Positions 23,901-37,400 of a DNA stretch of 64,000 nt are shown piece by piece. Source of the DNA: Marchantia polymorpha subsp. ruderalis (Eukaryota > Streptophyta > Marchantiopsida > Marchantiales > Marchantiaceae); the NCBI GenBank assembly GCA_037833965.1, contig AP031351.1:27168501-27232500 (forward strand), given 5' to 3'. The notes beneath the pieces were generated by a model. That model made no database searches, was not told the origin of the DNA, and worked only from the letters and a program-made list of their open reading frames with translations. The translations under genes were made by a program, and so were the position numbers. Numbering within the stretch: position 1 is the first letter of the stretch; every line of letters starts with the position of its first letter.

Positions 23901-24700
23901 TCTCGCCGATCAATTCGACTGCCGTGCTTACTTTAACCCCCACCTAATTAACTATCGTTGATTAAATTAAACAACGTCGCAGGGCTCGCTTTACAGTGCC
24001 CGTGGGCTTGGAACAGGCCGGGCTGTTCTTGTAGCCAGACCGCCCACAGATTACGCCGCAATTCAGCAGATCAAACCCGATTTTTGAAAACCCCGTCATT
24101 GAATCCTGCCCGCACCGGCCCCAGCCTGTCCAATACCAGGATGGTTCATGGATTTGACAAAACAACCATTCTGCTCGAGTGCAAAGACATGTACAGTCAT
24201 TACGTCGAGATTCTCCAATATTCAGCAAATCTTTGCACAGTCATCCCACATCGCCAAATGAATCTGGGATTCTCGAAATGCAGAGCCCAGTTTTCGGCGT
24301 GCGTACTACAGTCCAGACGTCGCAGGCTGTTTGGTACCGGTGTAGGTGTGATTTTGACTTTTGGAAACTTCGGACAAAATGCTTTACTTAGCCTCCCCTC
24401 GCATTTCTTCAACGGCGAAAAGTTTGTTCCCTAACCCTAGAAGCGATCATACATTCTCGTATCGCCGGCAACCGTGTTCGCGGTCATGCAAAGATCATAA
24501 TTTCTTCTTCTCTTTTCCCCCTCAAATCGATCTTCCATCTTCCGAAGGACTGGAATTTGGAAATAGTCCACAGATTAGACGGCGCCATTCATCCATTCAC
24601 GCACCAGACGGCAAGCTTATCATCACGGCATCATGCCTCGATGCTGCACCCCCAGCATACCTACACACAACGTGAATGAGGGCTTTTAGTCATTTCACCC
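21000..24700. other. GC-rich gene-free region upstream of RAPTOR
   Basis: GC-rich with many short overlapping frames on both strands, none resembling a protein family. It contains CT-rich runs at 22040-22150 and 22860-22935, a TTA repeat near 22271, and a poly-C run at 23411-23431. It may hold distal promoter sequence or a non-coding transcript; nothing more can be supported. Confidence 0.5.
23411..23431. repeat. Poly-C run (G-run on the minus strand)
   Basis: Fifteen C in a row, one G, then five more C. On the minus strand this is a G-rich tract that could form a quadruplex. It is also a likely site of sequencing length error. Confidence 0.85.
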
Positions 24701-27047
24701 ATAAACTTAAATAGGTTGAGTATAGCGTCTACCTTTGGAATACTATACTATATATATCATTCGTGTCTTGCTTTATTTTAGGTGTGTAAATCATCAAATA
24801 TTTTTCACATACATATTAATCTATACTAAATATCAAAACGCCATAAAAATCACAATTCTAAACAATTAACATTTTTCGATAGAATACTATACTTAGTTCA
24901 ACTTTACATATTTACAAATTGATTATATGTGCATTTTGAATGTTTGATAGTAAACATTAATTTTTTTAAATGAAAAATTATTTTAATTTGAATTTCAGAA
25001 TACAAAATTCCAAAATATGGGATATTCTTGCAATCATGCAAATAATCTAATATATTGAGATGTAATTTTTTTTAGAACAATTCGAGTTTGTCAACAAAAA
25101 ATTTATTTAATATTATAATTGTAAAAAATAATTTAAATAATGTGTTACAGATTTATTTAGCATTTAATTATCATTGGTAAACTAAGATAATTAATTTTAT
25201 ATTAATATATAGTATTAAGTTAATGTGACACAAATAAATATTTTTTAGTCAGTAATATGTTTCTAATTTTTTCAAATAATTTCTGAGCAATCTAATTATA
25301 TCAAAGTAACAAAATTCATACAAAACCTTGTAAAATTCCTTCAAAATATTTTTTTAATTCAATAAATACAACAAAATATATAATGAATGGTAACCACAAA
25401 GATTTACAATGAATTATATATCTAAAATAAAATAATATTCAAATCAAAAAGCTACTCAGCATCATTTAAATAAAATATTTTATCCAAAAGACTTCATACA
25501 ATAATTAAAAATTATATGCATGTACTGAGCGTTATGTATTGATTTAGATAAAAATGCAATTGTAAATTTTGATACAATTTATTCTACCAAATGAAAGCTT
25601 ATAATTTAGATTGTATTTGGAAAATATTGTAATTGACTCATAAAAGATATTTTTATTAAAAAAGCTTAGTTCCATGATGAATAATATTTCAAAATAAAAT
25701 AAATGTTACTTCATTGAGATTTTGGATTTTTGCGAAGTAGAAGTGTTTATTATTTCAAGTTTTATATTGAATTATTTAAAAAAATTGTGTTGTTTCATTT
25801 GATATTAAACCAAACTAGCATGAATAAATCCAAAGTTAGATCACAATAAATATAAAAAGGAATTTTAAAATATTTATAATTGTTATTATTGGAAAATATT
25901 ATAATTTTGATGATAACTGTAAAAATATTTATAAAAATTTGATAAAAATAAAATCATTAGACAATTTTACATATTTTTTTTACGAGGTGTGATTAACAAA
26001 ATGAAAAATACTCATTTAATAACCTATAGTGAACATTTATAATTGTAATGTTAGCCGTTTGTATGTTGTATAGATATATATTTGAATGTGTTGAATTGAA
26101 CAAAGCTAATCATGATTATATATCATAAACTCTATAATAGAACTTCAACTATGTTTTTTGAATCGAATTGGTGTGTTAAATAGTGTGCATTCTTATGTAA
26201 TAAATAAATTTGTTACTTTTTGAAATCTTACTTAACATTCATCATATCATTGAATCCAAAAACATCTTTACATGATCTTACATATTATAATTTTTATTTG
26301 TTATATATAAAAAATAAAAAATATAATTTATTTCATATTTTAAGATATTTTTCAACAACACAACATATGACAAATCTAATTACACATACAAATCACTCTC
26401 ATAAATATGATCTATAATTTTAGATTTAATTGATGTGAAAGAAATAATTATATAATTTAAAAATGTGTCAATATAATATAATAAAGTATGTATTCATTAT
26501 TGATACATGATTTCAAATAAATTTATCATTTTTAGAAAAGATAAAGTTCTAAAAAATTATTTCACGAAAATTATGAAACACCTTTTTTACTAATTATAAA
26601 TGTATTCATTTTAACAGTATTTATTATAATATCTTTCTAATGAAAATTTGAATGTTATGATTATAACTTATCATTACCAAATAATTTTGTATGAAGGTAT
26701 ATATATTTAGGTTTGTAAGACCAACCAATATTTATTGAAACATATTTTTATAACACATCTGGAAAAAAATGCTGATTATAATATATTTTATTATGCCGCA
26801 ATCATTACACATGTATTTTTATTTTGCACACATTCATTATATTTTTAATAATGAAAAATTGCAAAATTTTGTATAAGCAATAGGTAATGTAAAATAACAA
26901 ATAAATTATGTTCATGGTTTCCAAAATTAAAATTATATATATATATATATACTTATTAATTTGATGTATTCTTTTCAAAATTTGTAATTATAATGTGAAG
27001 ATTTTTATTGCTCAAAATTTTAAAATTTTTATACATCTATTTGTTGA
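24701..27047. other. AT-rich intergenic block, no gene seen
   Basis: Extremely AT-rich with a sharp left edge near 24,700, where GC-rich sequence stops. It includes an (AT)n run at about 26933-26951. No coding or RNA gene is recognisable. Confidence 0.6.
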
Positions 27048-27336
27048 TGTTAATTTTGGTTAAGTAACTAACTGAAGTTAGTTAACCAATGTTAACTAGT
27101 TAACTATTTATAGTTTAGAGTGGTTGATTACCTTGGGTATATATACCATGAGGTTGATAGTAAGAGTATCACTTCAAGCATTCAAGCAGTAAACTCTCTA
27201 GTGCTATTCTCCCCGTGAACATAGCTCTAGTGGGTGAACCACGTTATACTCTCGTGTCTCTAGTGTTGGTGTAACTATGGTGTCAGTGTGACTGAATGAT
27301 GAGTGGTTCTGAGTTTTAACGTTTACACTATTAACA
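27048..27336 (+). repeat. Probable solo LTR of a copia-type element
   Basis: The segment starts TGTTAATTTTGG and ends CACTATTAACA, giving TG...CA ends within the inverted hexamer TGTTAA/TTAACA, 289 bp apart. It has a TATA element (GGTATATATACC at 27136-27147) and the U5-like signature CCCCGTGAACATAG...GTGAACCACGT at 27211-27243, typical of plant LTRs. No primer site follows 27336 and no internal region is present, so it looks solo. Clear 5-base target duplications are not visible, so the exact ends may be off by a few bases. Confidence 0.6.
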
Positions 27337-28900
27337 AGTAAAAAAAATAAATATCACTTTGAAGCAAATTGTACTTTTTCATTTTCATTTCATATATTTA
27401 AATAAAGATATGAAATGGTTTTTTTAAAATAATATTTTTAAAGAAAAAATTAAAAAATATCAGAAATTTTGAATTAGAAATTTGACTTCAGTTCTTTGGA
27501 ATAAAATTTAAAAATTAATTAAATTAGAAAAATAAACATATCTTCTAATATACAAACTCAATTTTTGATTTTACTCAAAAAATGTTGTTTAATTTCAGCT
27601 ATAGATGTGATAAAGATCTTGGTTATACTTCTTAGAAAAGAAATTTAATTTAGATATGCTTAACAATACGTATGGAAATCTTTTTCATATGAAGCACATT
27701 TGTTTCGATACCTAGAATTCAACTTTAGACATAAGTGAGAGTGTAAGCATGTGTTTCGTTCTTGATGACTCGATGTTTCTGTAGATGAATATCTTGTCTT
27801 TTTTTTTTCTTTTCATAATTATAGGGTGCAAATGAACAAGCTTCACTGTCATATAGTGCTGATTTGATCGATTATGATATTATATATATAAATATTTATT
27901 CATTCTCTGATACATAGAAATATGAAAAATACCAAAACATAATTGTTGAAAATTATGATTTGAAAATCAATAGACGCATGAGAAAATAAATTTCAATGTA
28001 CACAAATTGTTCATACAAGTGGATAAATGATATAGAAATGAATATAAAGAAAATTGTACCAAATATGTAGATGTTTTTGAAACCTTTGTCTCAAGTTAAA
28101 CATTCATGCTTTCTACTTTTTTAAATTAATAATTTTCATGTACAAAAGTGTGTTTTTTTTGGAAATATTTTACGACCTTGGTGTATCTTTCATGACCATC
28201 AAAACTAAAAGATTTACATATTCATATGTTTAAGCTAAAAATTCTAGACAATTTATAATATTTCTATTTGATACATACCATGATTTGTATATACATACAT
28301 ACAAACATCTGATCAATTCTAGTGCGTAAAGCACCTAGGTTATAAATTATCTCTTCACTTGGACAAGTCAACAACGCCTCATTACACTTGCAAACCTAAA
28401 AAATACAACTTAACATATACATCTGTTCGAAAAGAAACTGAATTCAGATATTCAGGTTAATAATCAATCATGTTGAAAATAGTAAGAACAATATCAGTCA
28501 CCGAGATCGTAAACTAAGACGAAGAAGATGACTCTACTGCTTAAGAATCTCACCACGTCATGCTACTAGATGATGTAAATTTGATTCCATTGATTCATTG
28601 ATTCCAGTTGTACAAGCCATGATATACTTACTGTAGAAAATGTATTCAAGTATCATATGGCATGTCCTATCGGTTGAGTTTCTCTAAGGTAGCCAATTTT
28701 CCTTCAAACATATGTATCGTTAGTGTGAACTACTCTGCTTTTCACTTAATTGTTACAAGATGGGGCATGGGGTCTGTAATCTAGTGGATTCCTTTTATGT
28801 GTCATCGTGCGATTTGTATTCTAAAAGGACACCCCAATAAGCTAGCCCGAACATAGTTTCATATTCATTCGCTTCCTTTCGGATTCCCCATAATAGAGAA
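27337..28900. other. AT-rich intergenic block, no gene seen
   Basis: AT-rich DNA continuing the previous block, becoming more balanced after about 28,330. No feature is recognisable. Confidence 0.55.
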
Positions 28901-30310
28901 TGTACTACATTTCCCCAAACGTATTCTTCAAACCAAACCAAGCATATGACATTAGAAATTCAGTTTATTTTTTGACCACCTCTGCAAATATCGACGCCCA
29001 ACCATTATTCAACTACTTCAATAATCGACCTGACATGGTGCTCGCCTGCGCACCCCTTCATTTCATGTCATTTGCACACTTGGTGCGTCCCGTCACGCAG
29101 CCGCTCCTTTTGAGGCCAGAGGGCGTCGAATTCCCCCAATTCCGACAGCTGAGAAGGGCCCTGCTTTTATGTCCCGGTTTTTATAACCACAAAATGGCCT
29201 CCTTGATATTCTCGAGGAAAATATCGCGGCTCGCATCAACAACGAAGTGTGCCGCCCTTGTTCCTTTTGACCTTCTTCTTTCGTGGGCTGGGCATTCCGA
29301 AAGAGGATCCAACCTTCTGTTGATCACTAAATGTTCTTTTGGCCGACGCGCGATGCATCGATACTCAATCACATGTCGTGGTTGTCAAGATTTCGGTGGA
29401 GTAACGAGCTGGCCGCGATGCGTTTAATGGATTGCATATGCAGTGGATCTGATGGCCACATGTACTCCGCACTCATGTTGACGGAAAATTGCAATGTAGC
29501 AGTGTTGGATCGGCTGTGTTGTTGTGCCTCGAGGGGCCGGAGTGAATGCGTAGAATACGGAGTAGAGGCTTACGTACATGAATGAATAATAGAGTAAGTG
29601 CTGTAACCCAATCGGGAACAAAAACCAGGAGGCACATATTGTAATATTAATTGTGCCCTGAACAGGACACCCCTCGGGAAACAAATCAGATTGAAATGGT
29701 GGGAGGATGTTTGTCCACAGGAATAAAGGGCGGAAAATAAAATAAGAATAAACTGCAAGATTTATTGGTTCCCGCTGCTGCTGCTGCCGCCCAGCTACAA
29801 CACTTACGCAGAGGGTCGAAGCAGTGAGCCCCCCTCGGAAAGACGAGAAAAGCAGTGCGCGCAAGGTGAGTTGATACAATAAGGTTAAGATACAATAAAA
29901 GTAAATCCACGTTCGAAAAGCTGGTTGAATCATAGGCGTACCGTACAGGGGGAGATCATACACGATGAAAACGACATACATGTATGTGTAGGGAACTGGG
30001 GAACATAAAGCATCGGGTACACCAGTCAACGTAAAACCTGAAGGAGGTAATTCTTGGTCCAACCGGTTCTACTGTCAGGAAGGACTCAGGTTATAATTCT
30101 ACGACAAATAAAATAAAAGTATGGACCCTGTACCTATAACAGGTAGAGGGGACATACGCAGAGAGTCGAATCGACTGACTCGCGAAGGAACAGCCTCCTG
30201 CCGCTGCGGCTGCTGTCCGTCCTCAGGAAAGGAAGGCCCTTTGGGTCCCACAGAAGGCTCTCCCTGTGTACCTTCGGCCCGGTCCGTCGGTCCGCAAGCA
30301 CATCCTGTAC

Positions 30311-30328
30311 GACGACGACGACGACGAG
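30311..30328. repeat. (GAC)n microsatellite
   Basis: Six GAC units in a row. Confidence 0.85.
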
Positions 30329-30370
30329 GGGCTGACCTGCGAGTCCGCATGGCAGAAGCCATTTTCCTTG

Positions 30371-30484
30371 GCAAGGACAAAGGCGATCTCGAAACCTCAC
30401 GTTATCCTCCGCAAGGACAAAGACCGGCACGGAGGTTCAAATCTTTCGGAGTTCAGGAAATTCTCCTCCGCAAGGACGAGGACC
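30371..30484. repeat. Three dispersed copies of a 14-15-bp GCAAGGACAAAG motif
   Basis: Copies at 30371-30384, 30411-30425 and 30470-30484 read GCAAGGACAAAGG, GCAAGGACAAAGACC and GCAAGGACGAGGACC. The second and third are both preceded by CTCC. The spacing (40 and 59) is not constant, so this is a local motif cluster and not a simple tandem array. Confidence 0.6.
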
Positions 30485-31410
30485 GAAGTTCGGAGTCGAT
30501 CTTGAGCCCTCTTTTCGGGAGCTTCGCAATAATTCGGGCCAAATCTGAGGTTCGGTTGCAGCCGTCGACTGGTCGCGAGTCCGTAAAGAGGACTTGAATT
30601 AAAAGCCTGGTCTCGAAGCAGCAGCCGCGGTGATTAGAAACAATATTAAAATGGGGCGAGCTGATGATTCTGAATAATTATTCTTCGGGCCTGCAGTAAA
30701 AGCTGCTCGCGAGCGGAGGCCTCCCGAGAGGTCATCGTCAGAAAAGATGTTCGAGACCAAGATACTTAAGCATACAAAGCATCGCAGATTTCCGCCTTCT
30801 TTTATGAGCAAAAGAGAAAACATCTGTCGAAGGTCAATGTGCCCCTCCCTCTCCTCCACTCACCGAGGTGTCAGTTTTTGTCACTTCCCCAAAGGAACAC
30901 GCATGCCCCACACCCTGGAACTGGAGCGCAGTTATGAAGCATCGCCATTTGCGCATTACTTGTTCCTCCCCTCGAGCTCCCTTGTGCTTTACCATTACGT
31001 ATTCTTCTCTGCTCTGCGACCTTCATACTTCCATACGACGCTCGAAGGAGGGAGGGAGGGCGAGGGCATTGGCCATTTTTGGAAGTATTTTTGCAAAGAG
31101 CTCAATGAGAATAATTCTCGTTTCGAAGAAGTGGCTCTGGCTGGCAAATATTTAGAATGAAGTTCAAGAGCAGCAGTGTTTCTTTTCGCAATTTGTGAAA
31201 GGACATAAAGGTTCGGAGCCAATAAGTCAACAATGATGCAAGTTCTAAATGGTGCATGTCGTGGACGTATTGGAAATATCAGTAAGGAAAGATAGGGAGG
31301 AGTTCGAGGAGAAAATATTCAGCGAGGGAAATGGGAAGAATTTCACGAGTTTCTTTACATTATCCAACAGTTAGAGAGGGTAGACCGCACTACACTAGCA
31401 ACAGTCAAGT

Positions 31411-31433
31411 GGTAGTAGTAGTAGTAGTAGTGG
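31411..31433. repeat. (GTA)n microsatellite
   Basis: About seven GTA units in a row inside non-coding sequence. Confidence 0.85.
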
Positions 31434-34400
31434 AATTAGTATACGTACAACAGCAAGAACTACTACTTCTACTAATACTACGACTACCGTCGTACAGAGT
31501 CAAATGGGCCTCCAAGTCAAGGGAATGTACCAAAAGTCTAGTGGGTCCCGCCAGAGAACGGACGGACGGACGGGCGCGCGGGCAGGAGGACGGGAGGAGG
31601 GGCAGGCATTTAAACGCCGGGCAGGAGCCGGCTGTACCAAAATATCCGAAGGACCGAAGCTGTACCCAAATCCGTCTAAAGGGCGGGCCGCGTGCCAGCG
31701 ACTGCCAGCCTGGCTCCCGCCACACGCCACGGCCATTCCACCCGCGGGCAGCTCTGAGGGTGGCTCTTGACCTCTTCTTCTGCTGCCACCCCAGGGCAGC
31801 ACGGGCAGGCCGGCCTCATTGGGATCGGAATTATTTGAGGTCTTTTGCCAGTCCTCGCCCCTTGTACTTAGTCCTCCCTCCTCCCACCAGTGACCTCCTC
31901 CGACCCCATACATTTAAATATAAATATAATATTTATGTGGTCTCTTTCATTCATGTTTCATCCCCTTCCCACATTTTCATTCCCTCAAAAATTAACCTAC
32001 GTGACCCCCTGTCCCTATTGATCTTAATTCGGTAGCACAAATACCTCGGGTAATACTCTGGTGACCAATACATTGACTTCAATCATATCTATGGAGCAGC
32101 CATCTGGCAGACCTCTCACTCCATCGCCATTTTTGCAATCTCCTAGCTGATATATGTGTCTATCTGAAATGAATGAGTCGTAACATGTAATTTTCGAATG
32201 GACACCTCAACTCTCGTACTTTCTTTTCTCAATTCGTCTACAAATATATTTGAGTAATTCTCGAGGGAAGAAAACCCTGTCTCCTTTGTCATAAAATTTC
32301 AAGATATCTTCGTTTCTGTTGCTAAGGTTGTCGTCGGCAAGTCGACATGTCACCTGGTATTTTTTCGTCCGTGAAGAGGAGGAGGAGGAGGAGGGGGGCT
32401 TAGGTGATCTGTAAGAGGGATGATAGCTCGAGGCAATGGCGAGGAGAAATGTACGAAGCGGGGATGATGATGATGATGATCTAACGCAGGTCTGAGAAAA
32501 TTGGGCGAGGGGAGGTGAATGTAAATGTGCCCTGTTGGAAACGCGCAGATGTGTCTAATCTACCGAAGAGACGAGAGGAGGAGTCTAGTACATGTACTGC
32601 ACTCAAATCGTCTAGGAGCGTAGGCAAGGGATCGAGAGTGGAGTCGAGTAGAGCCAAGCCAAGTCTCATCATCAGCGAAAACTGGATGACTGCAACGAGT
32701 CTCTGATGATGAGGTGTTGTTTTGCGAGAAGTCGTCTCCATAATAGATCGATGGGGTTTTCTCCGCCCCATCGCCACTCATCCGAAGACAATATCCTATG
32801 ATGAGGTTCTGTCCGAATATAACGTGGCAAATTTGCTTTTCTCTTGACTGCCCCCTCCCTCCGTCCCTCCCTCCCTCCCTCCCACAGTCCCAGCAGATCT
32901 AGAAGCAGATAGCATCCGTCCAAATACTGTATGTTCCTGCTTACTGCACTCATGATTATTAAGCTCAAGTATCATGCATTCGTGATTCATGATTTCATCA
33001 TGACAAACAACAACTCACACATGACCAGATTCTAATACGTTTCGTGTCCATTCTCATGACTTTTTCTCGACCTCGACATTTCCTGCCTTCCTGGGTGACT
33101 CCTTGTTCTAGATTTCATCTGGTGCAAACACATTGCGTCCGCTTGGATGCCTAAGTGTTGTCAAATGCATACAAAGTTTGATTTACCGAGAGATTGATTT
33201 GGTATATTCCATGATGCGTTAAAATATCCCAATTAGAAATTTCATAGAATATCATGCAAGCCATATTCAATAACTCGAAGATAGCACGTGGCTTGTGTTT
33301 GAGACTAGAGAAACATACGCAGATGTCAAAAACAATATTTATCAAAGGAAAAAGGGAAATGAAGCTCCTCTCCTCTCTTCTCTGTGAAACATGTGAGTTC
33401 CTTCCTGGGCCCCAGGAAGCAGAAACGGCTCGATGGTGTTTACTTCTAAAAGCATGTGAAATCCTCATAAACCTCTTGCTCATCATGTGTAGGTTCTATT
33501 AGTGGCACAAACTGGAGATACAACTCTTAACTACGGGTTTAGTAAGTAGGTTAAGTCCCTGGTGGGATCTTACCCGTGATGTAATTTTTGTTTCACTCTT
33601 TTACTCACACTGAATTCTAAGACAGGGCAGAGCAGAGCAGCTACAACAGTGATTGCCTCGTTTCTGAAAACCCTCTTTCTGCTCTAACTAAAGAATAAAT
33701 TTATGAAGACGTCTGATCCCAATGATTTTTTGCAACCTACCAAGGGAGTCAGTAGAAAGTTCTTCTGTTTCTTCAAAGCTTGAATACCAGACTTGCATAA
33801 GGCGACTGTCAAGCCTACTAACGACGTTCTAATTAGTTCAACACCTCTACCCCGTTCTTACTTTCTTGATCTCCCTCCCTTCTTCTCTCTCTCAAAATCT
33901 CTCTCCTCACTGATTGTCAAAACGGTTTCTATATGATGACAATCTGTCGAATTTGGTTACTATGGCCGCAGCCAGCCACGTTTGTTCCTGCCCTGTGCAG
34001 AGGACCAGGTCTAGACAAAGAGTAAGGAGGACCTAGAAGCACCAGCCAGAGCAGCAACTCTCTCTACTCTAGAGAGACTGCAATTCATGCAACATTTTCA
34101 TGATCTTCTCTTCTCTGCTGGGCTTTATTTCTACTACAGCTCTCTCTCTTTCTTTTTTCGCTGGAAGTTACGATATTACTTTATGATGGTAATATGTCGG
34201 CACTTCTTGGAATGCTTTTATGTCTGATTATTGCCTATCAGAAAGCATGTCATATCTGGATAGATGTCAAACGTCTTGGTTGGGATTGCCAGCTCCTTGC
34301 CTTCCATGCCCAAACGTTCATTACTCTCTCCGGCTTACAACTGCACCTACAGAACGAATGATAAGTCTCACACATAGTCTATGTCGTCGCCGCTGCTGCA

Positions 34401-37400
34401 GGACATGCATCTTGTTATGTGCAGTAAATTCACGTCAAGGTTCAAGCGCACTCCTAAGGTCCAATCGTTCTTGTTTGAATGGAGATCATGACGGACTGAC
34501 TGAATTGGGCTGACCGCCTACACGACCAGACCATGCACTTCTTGCATGCACTATGAGTGATTCTAATCTATGAAGGCCCAGCTAGCTTGCTTGGCTTTGA
34601 GCTTGGGTGTAGGTTCATAATCATATGGACACTCTACTGACTGACAGGTTTATTATAATCATGCTCTGTCTTTTATATTTTTGACTCAGTTTGTGCTCCA
34701 TGGTGCTTCGCATTCTCAGATTGTCCATTTTTTTTCCTCATCGTACAAGGATTCCACTCGACGAGAATGACTTGCATTATCATTGCCTGGGAAATATGAT
34801 ATTGCACTTTTTGACCACCAGTTGTCACCAAATGCTTTGCTTTTAACTTGTGTCTTAGATGTCATTCCTTACTAATGAGAAAAAGTTCATCACAAACAAC
34901 TTATGTTCGAGTATGTGATGTAGAGGAAAATAAGGTAACAAAACAGACATATCATTGTGTTTTGTCTTTGCACATTTGTTCCTTTTGTTCTCATCCTGAC
35001 CCATCATTGAAGACTCACAAAAAATGTCATACTTCCTCAAAATGCAGTACTTTACCATGGAGATCAAGCCGTACTCAACCGAGCTCAGACCCCCTAAGGT
35101 CAAAGTCTACGACATTTCCAACATTGGATTGACAGCGCTGATTAACTCAACTTGCATAACTTGATAGGGTGATGTATAATACAGTTGCGAAGACCAAAAC
35201 ATTGAAGCAGTCAACCTGGACCATTGATTTAACCTTAGACATAATTTGATGCGTAGAAGAAGAAGATGAAGAAACCTATTTTAACCGTTGTGGATACTCG
35301 ATGTATTCCTGTTTGCATCGTCTTTTCATCCGATGCTATTCTCACCGGGGAATTTCAGAAATGACATTCTTTCAATATCAATCTCATTCCTGCTCCGAGA
35401 GTGCACCGATCACATCTGACATCCATTGTATAGATAGCAACTCTGATTGTGTGAAACAGAATTTCCAGGTTTTACACATGGCTCAGGTCTTATATTTTAG
35501 TAGTAGTTTATTAGTCTAGTTATCGATCAGAATATAATAATTTCCTCCTTATTTCTATGACCAACAAAGGACATACTCTAAATACACACCGATGAAAGTG
35601 TAGATCATCGTGTGACAATCGCAAGCACTTCCTCGTCCGTATCAAGGTGCTGAATGTGGAAGCGATTGCAATGCTCAAGTACATCCTTCGCAGAGCTCCA
35701 CAGACCAAAAGGAGTAATCATTTCGGAATCCCGACTCTCCGCAGTGGTTTATAAAACCGAACCTAATAGCATGCTCAAAACCGTCAAATACCGTGGAATA
35801 TGATGTAAGCGCAGCAACATCTGAATCGAAGTTCACGTAACAGGTGTAAGCAGCTCTTCGTTCATCGTAATGATGGGCAGGTGCAGAAGTGTGAATCATC
35901 AAAAATTTCTCGGCATAAAGGTTCGTTTTGCAGTCTTAGGCTAGCTTCCCATTATTATCTTTTGTCGCCGAAGAATGCAGCTCATGTCCTGCCGAGCGTA
36001 TATGAACTTCTGCAGTACTACCTCTGGCAACCATATCTTGCCTAACCATTTACATACCCAGTCAAAGGGTTGAATCCGAGTGAAAACAGAAAATAAAGTT
36101 GATCGTTTGATATACATTGTCTTTAAGTGCACAGATCCAGATTCTTTCACATTAAAAAGTCCAGTCATCTTCTAAAATCATAAGAAAATAACAAATCAGA
36201 ATTTCTGAAATGCTGAAAACTATTGTTTACAAGTTCTAAATTTTACTTTTCTGTACTAGTTGAAAGATGAACAAATCACATACCTGTAGTTATAAAAGAG
36301 TATACATAAACTTACAAATCTTTCTAGCCAGAAAATGAAGAAAAAAATTCAACGAAGATAGCATGAAAAATTTACATAGTTTAATGCAGGAGATTCAGTT
36401 CAAGCAACAAGGAAAAATTATATGAGTGTGATTGATCCCTTTACAATCAACGTCATGAAAGTGTGGCACTTTTGGATGATATTTTCCTGGCTAGAGATTT
36501 TTGGACCTTGCTTTCTTAAATTAGATTGTGTGTGATATTACAGAGACAGATACTCGATCAGTTTCTGTAACAACAACAGGAAAAAAGAAAATATAAACAA
36601 ATAGAATTCTTCACAAACAGTTTCTGGCTAAAGTTCTTTGCCTAAATGTAGGAACATAATTTGCTCGAGTATTTCGTAATCTTATAAGGCGAGTTGACCA
36701 CAAGTTTTTCTTTCGAGGGAATGGAATGGTAGGAAGTATCTGCGGTCCTTTTGGATTAAAAAAAAAAATTGTTGCAAAGTGGATGGTGTCAGACTTGATA
36801 GCAAAGTTGAGAAGTTCCAGGAAAAATAAAATTCATAAAAAACTTATGTTAAAATATATATTTTCGACCCAAAAAAAATTGAAATGTCATTCAAATTGAA
36901 ATAGAAGAAGATAGTAATGATGACTTGAACATGATAGCCCAACAAGTGCCTGTATGGGAACAACGAAAAAACTTGTCGGTGAGTCGGAACGAGACGGAGG
37001 GAGGACAAATGCATGATGCATGCGAGAGGAGAGGAGAGGAAAGGAAAGGCATTGAAATGCATGTTGGAGATTTGGAGGAGTGCGAATTTGCCACTCATGC
37101 TCATCATCATGCTCATGGACAGAACGAACATAGGCAGGACCTGAGGCCCTGAGGCCCGAACACATGCCATTCGCGCTCGAATGTCGCCCAAAAGAGAAGG
37201 TTGCTGCGTGCCACACTGGGACCAAGTGGACTCCAGGAGGCCCAAGTGGGAGCGACGGAAGGGAGACGGCGTAAAGGCCGAATCCAGCAAATCAGGGCCG
37301 TCTTGACTTTTTGGCACTTTCTAAGCTCCTGCTCTTGCTCTGCTGCCCCTATACATATTTCTTACAGAAATCGACATCAGGAGGAGTGCCTAAGACAAAG

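Noticed and set aside
28900-29427. A 175-codon plus-strand frame
   Set aside because: Starts with ATG but shows no domain, no splice context and no composition different from the non-coding flanks.
29424-30062. A 212-codon minus-strand frame, partly hydrophobic
   Set aside because: It begins at TTG, has no family motif, and is overlapped by unrelated frames. Probably chance.
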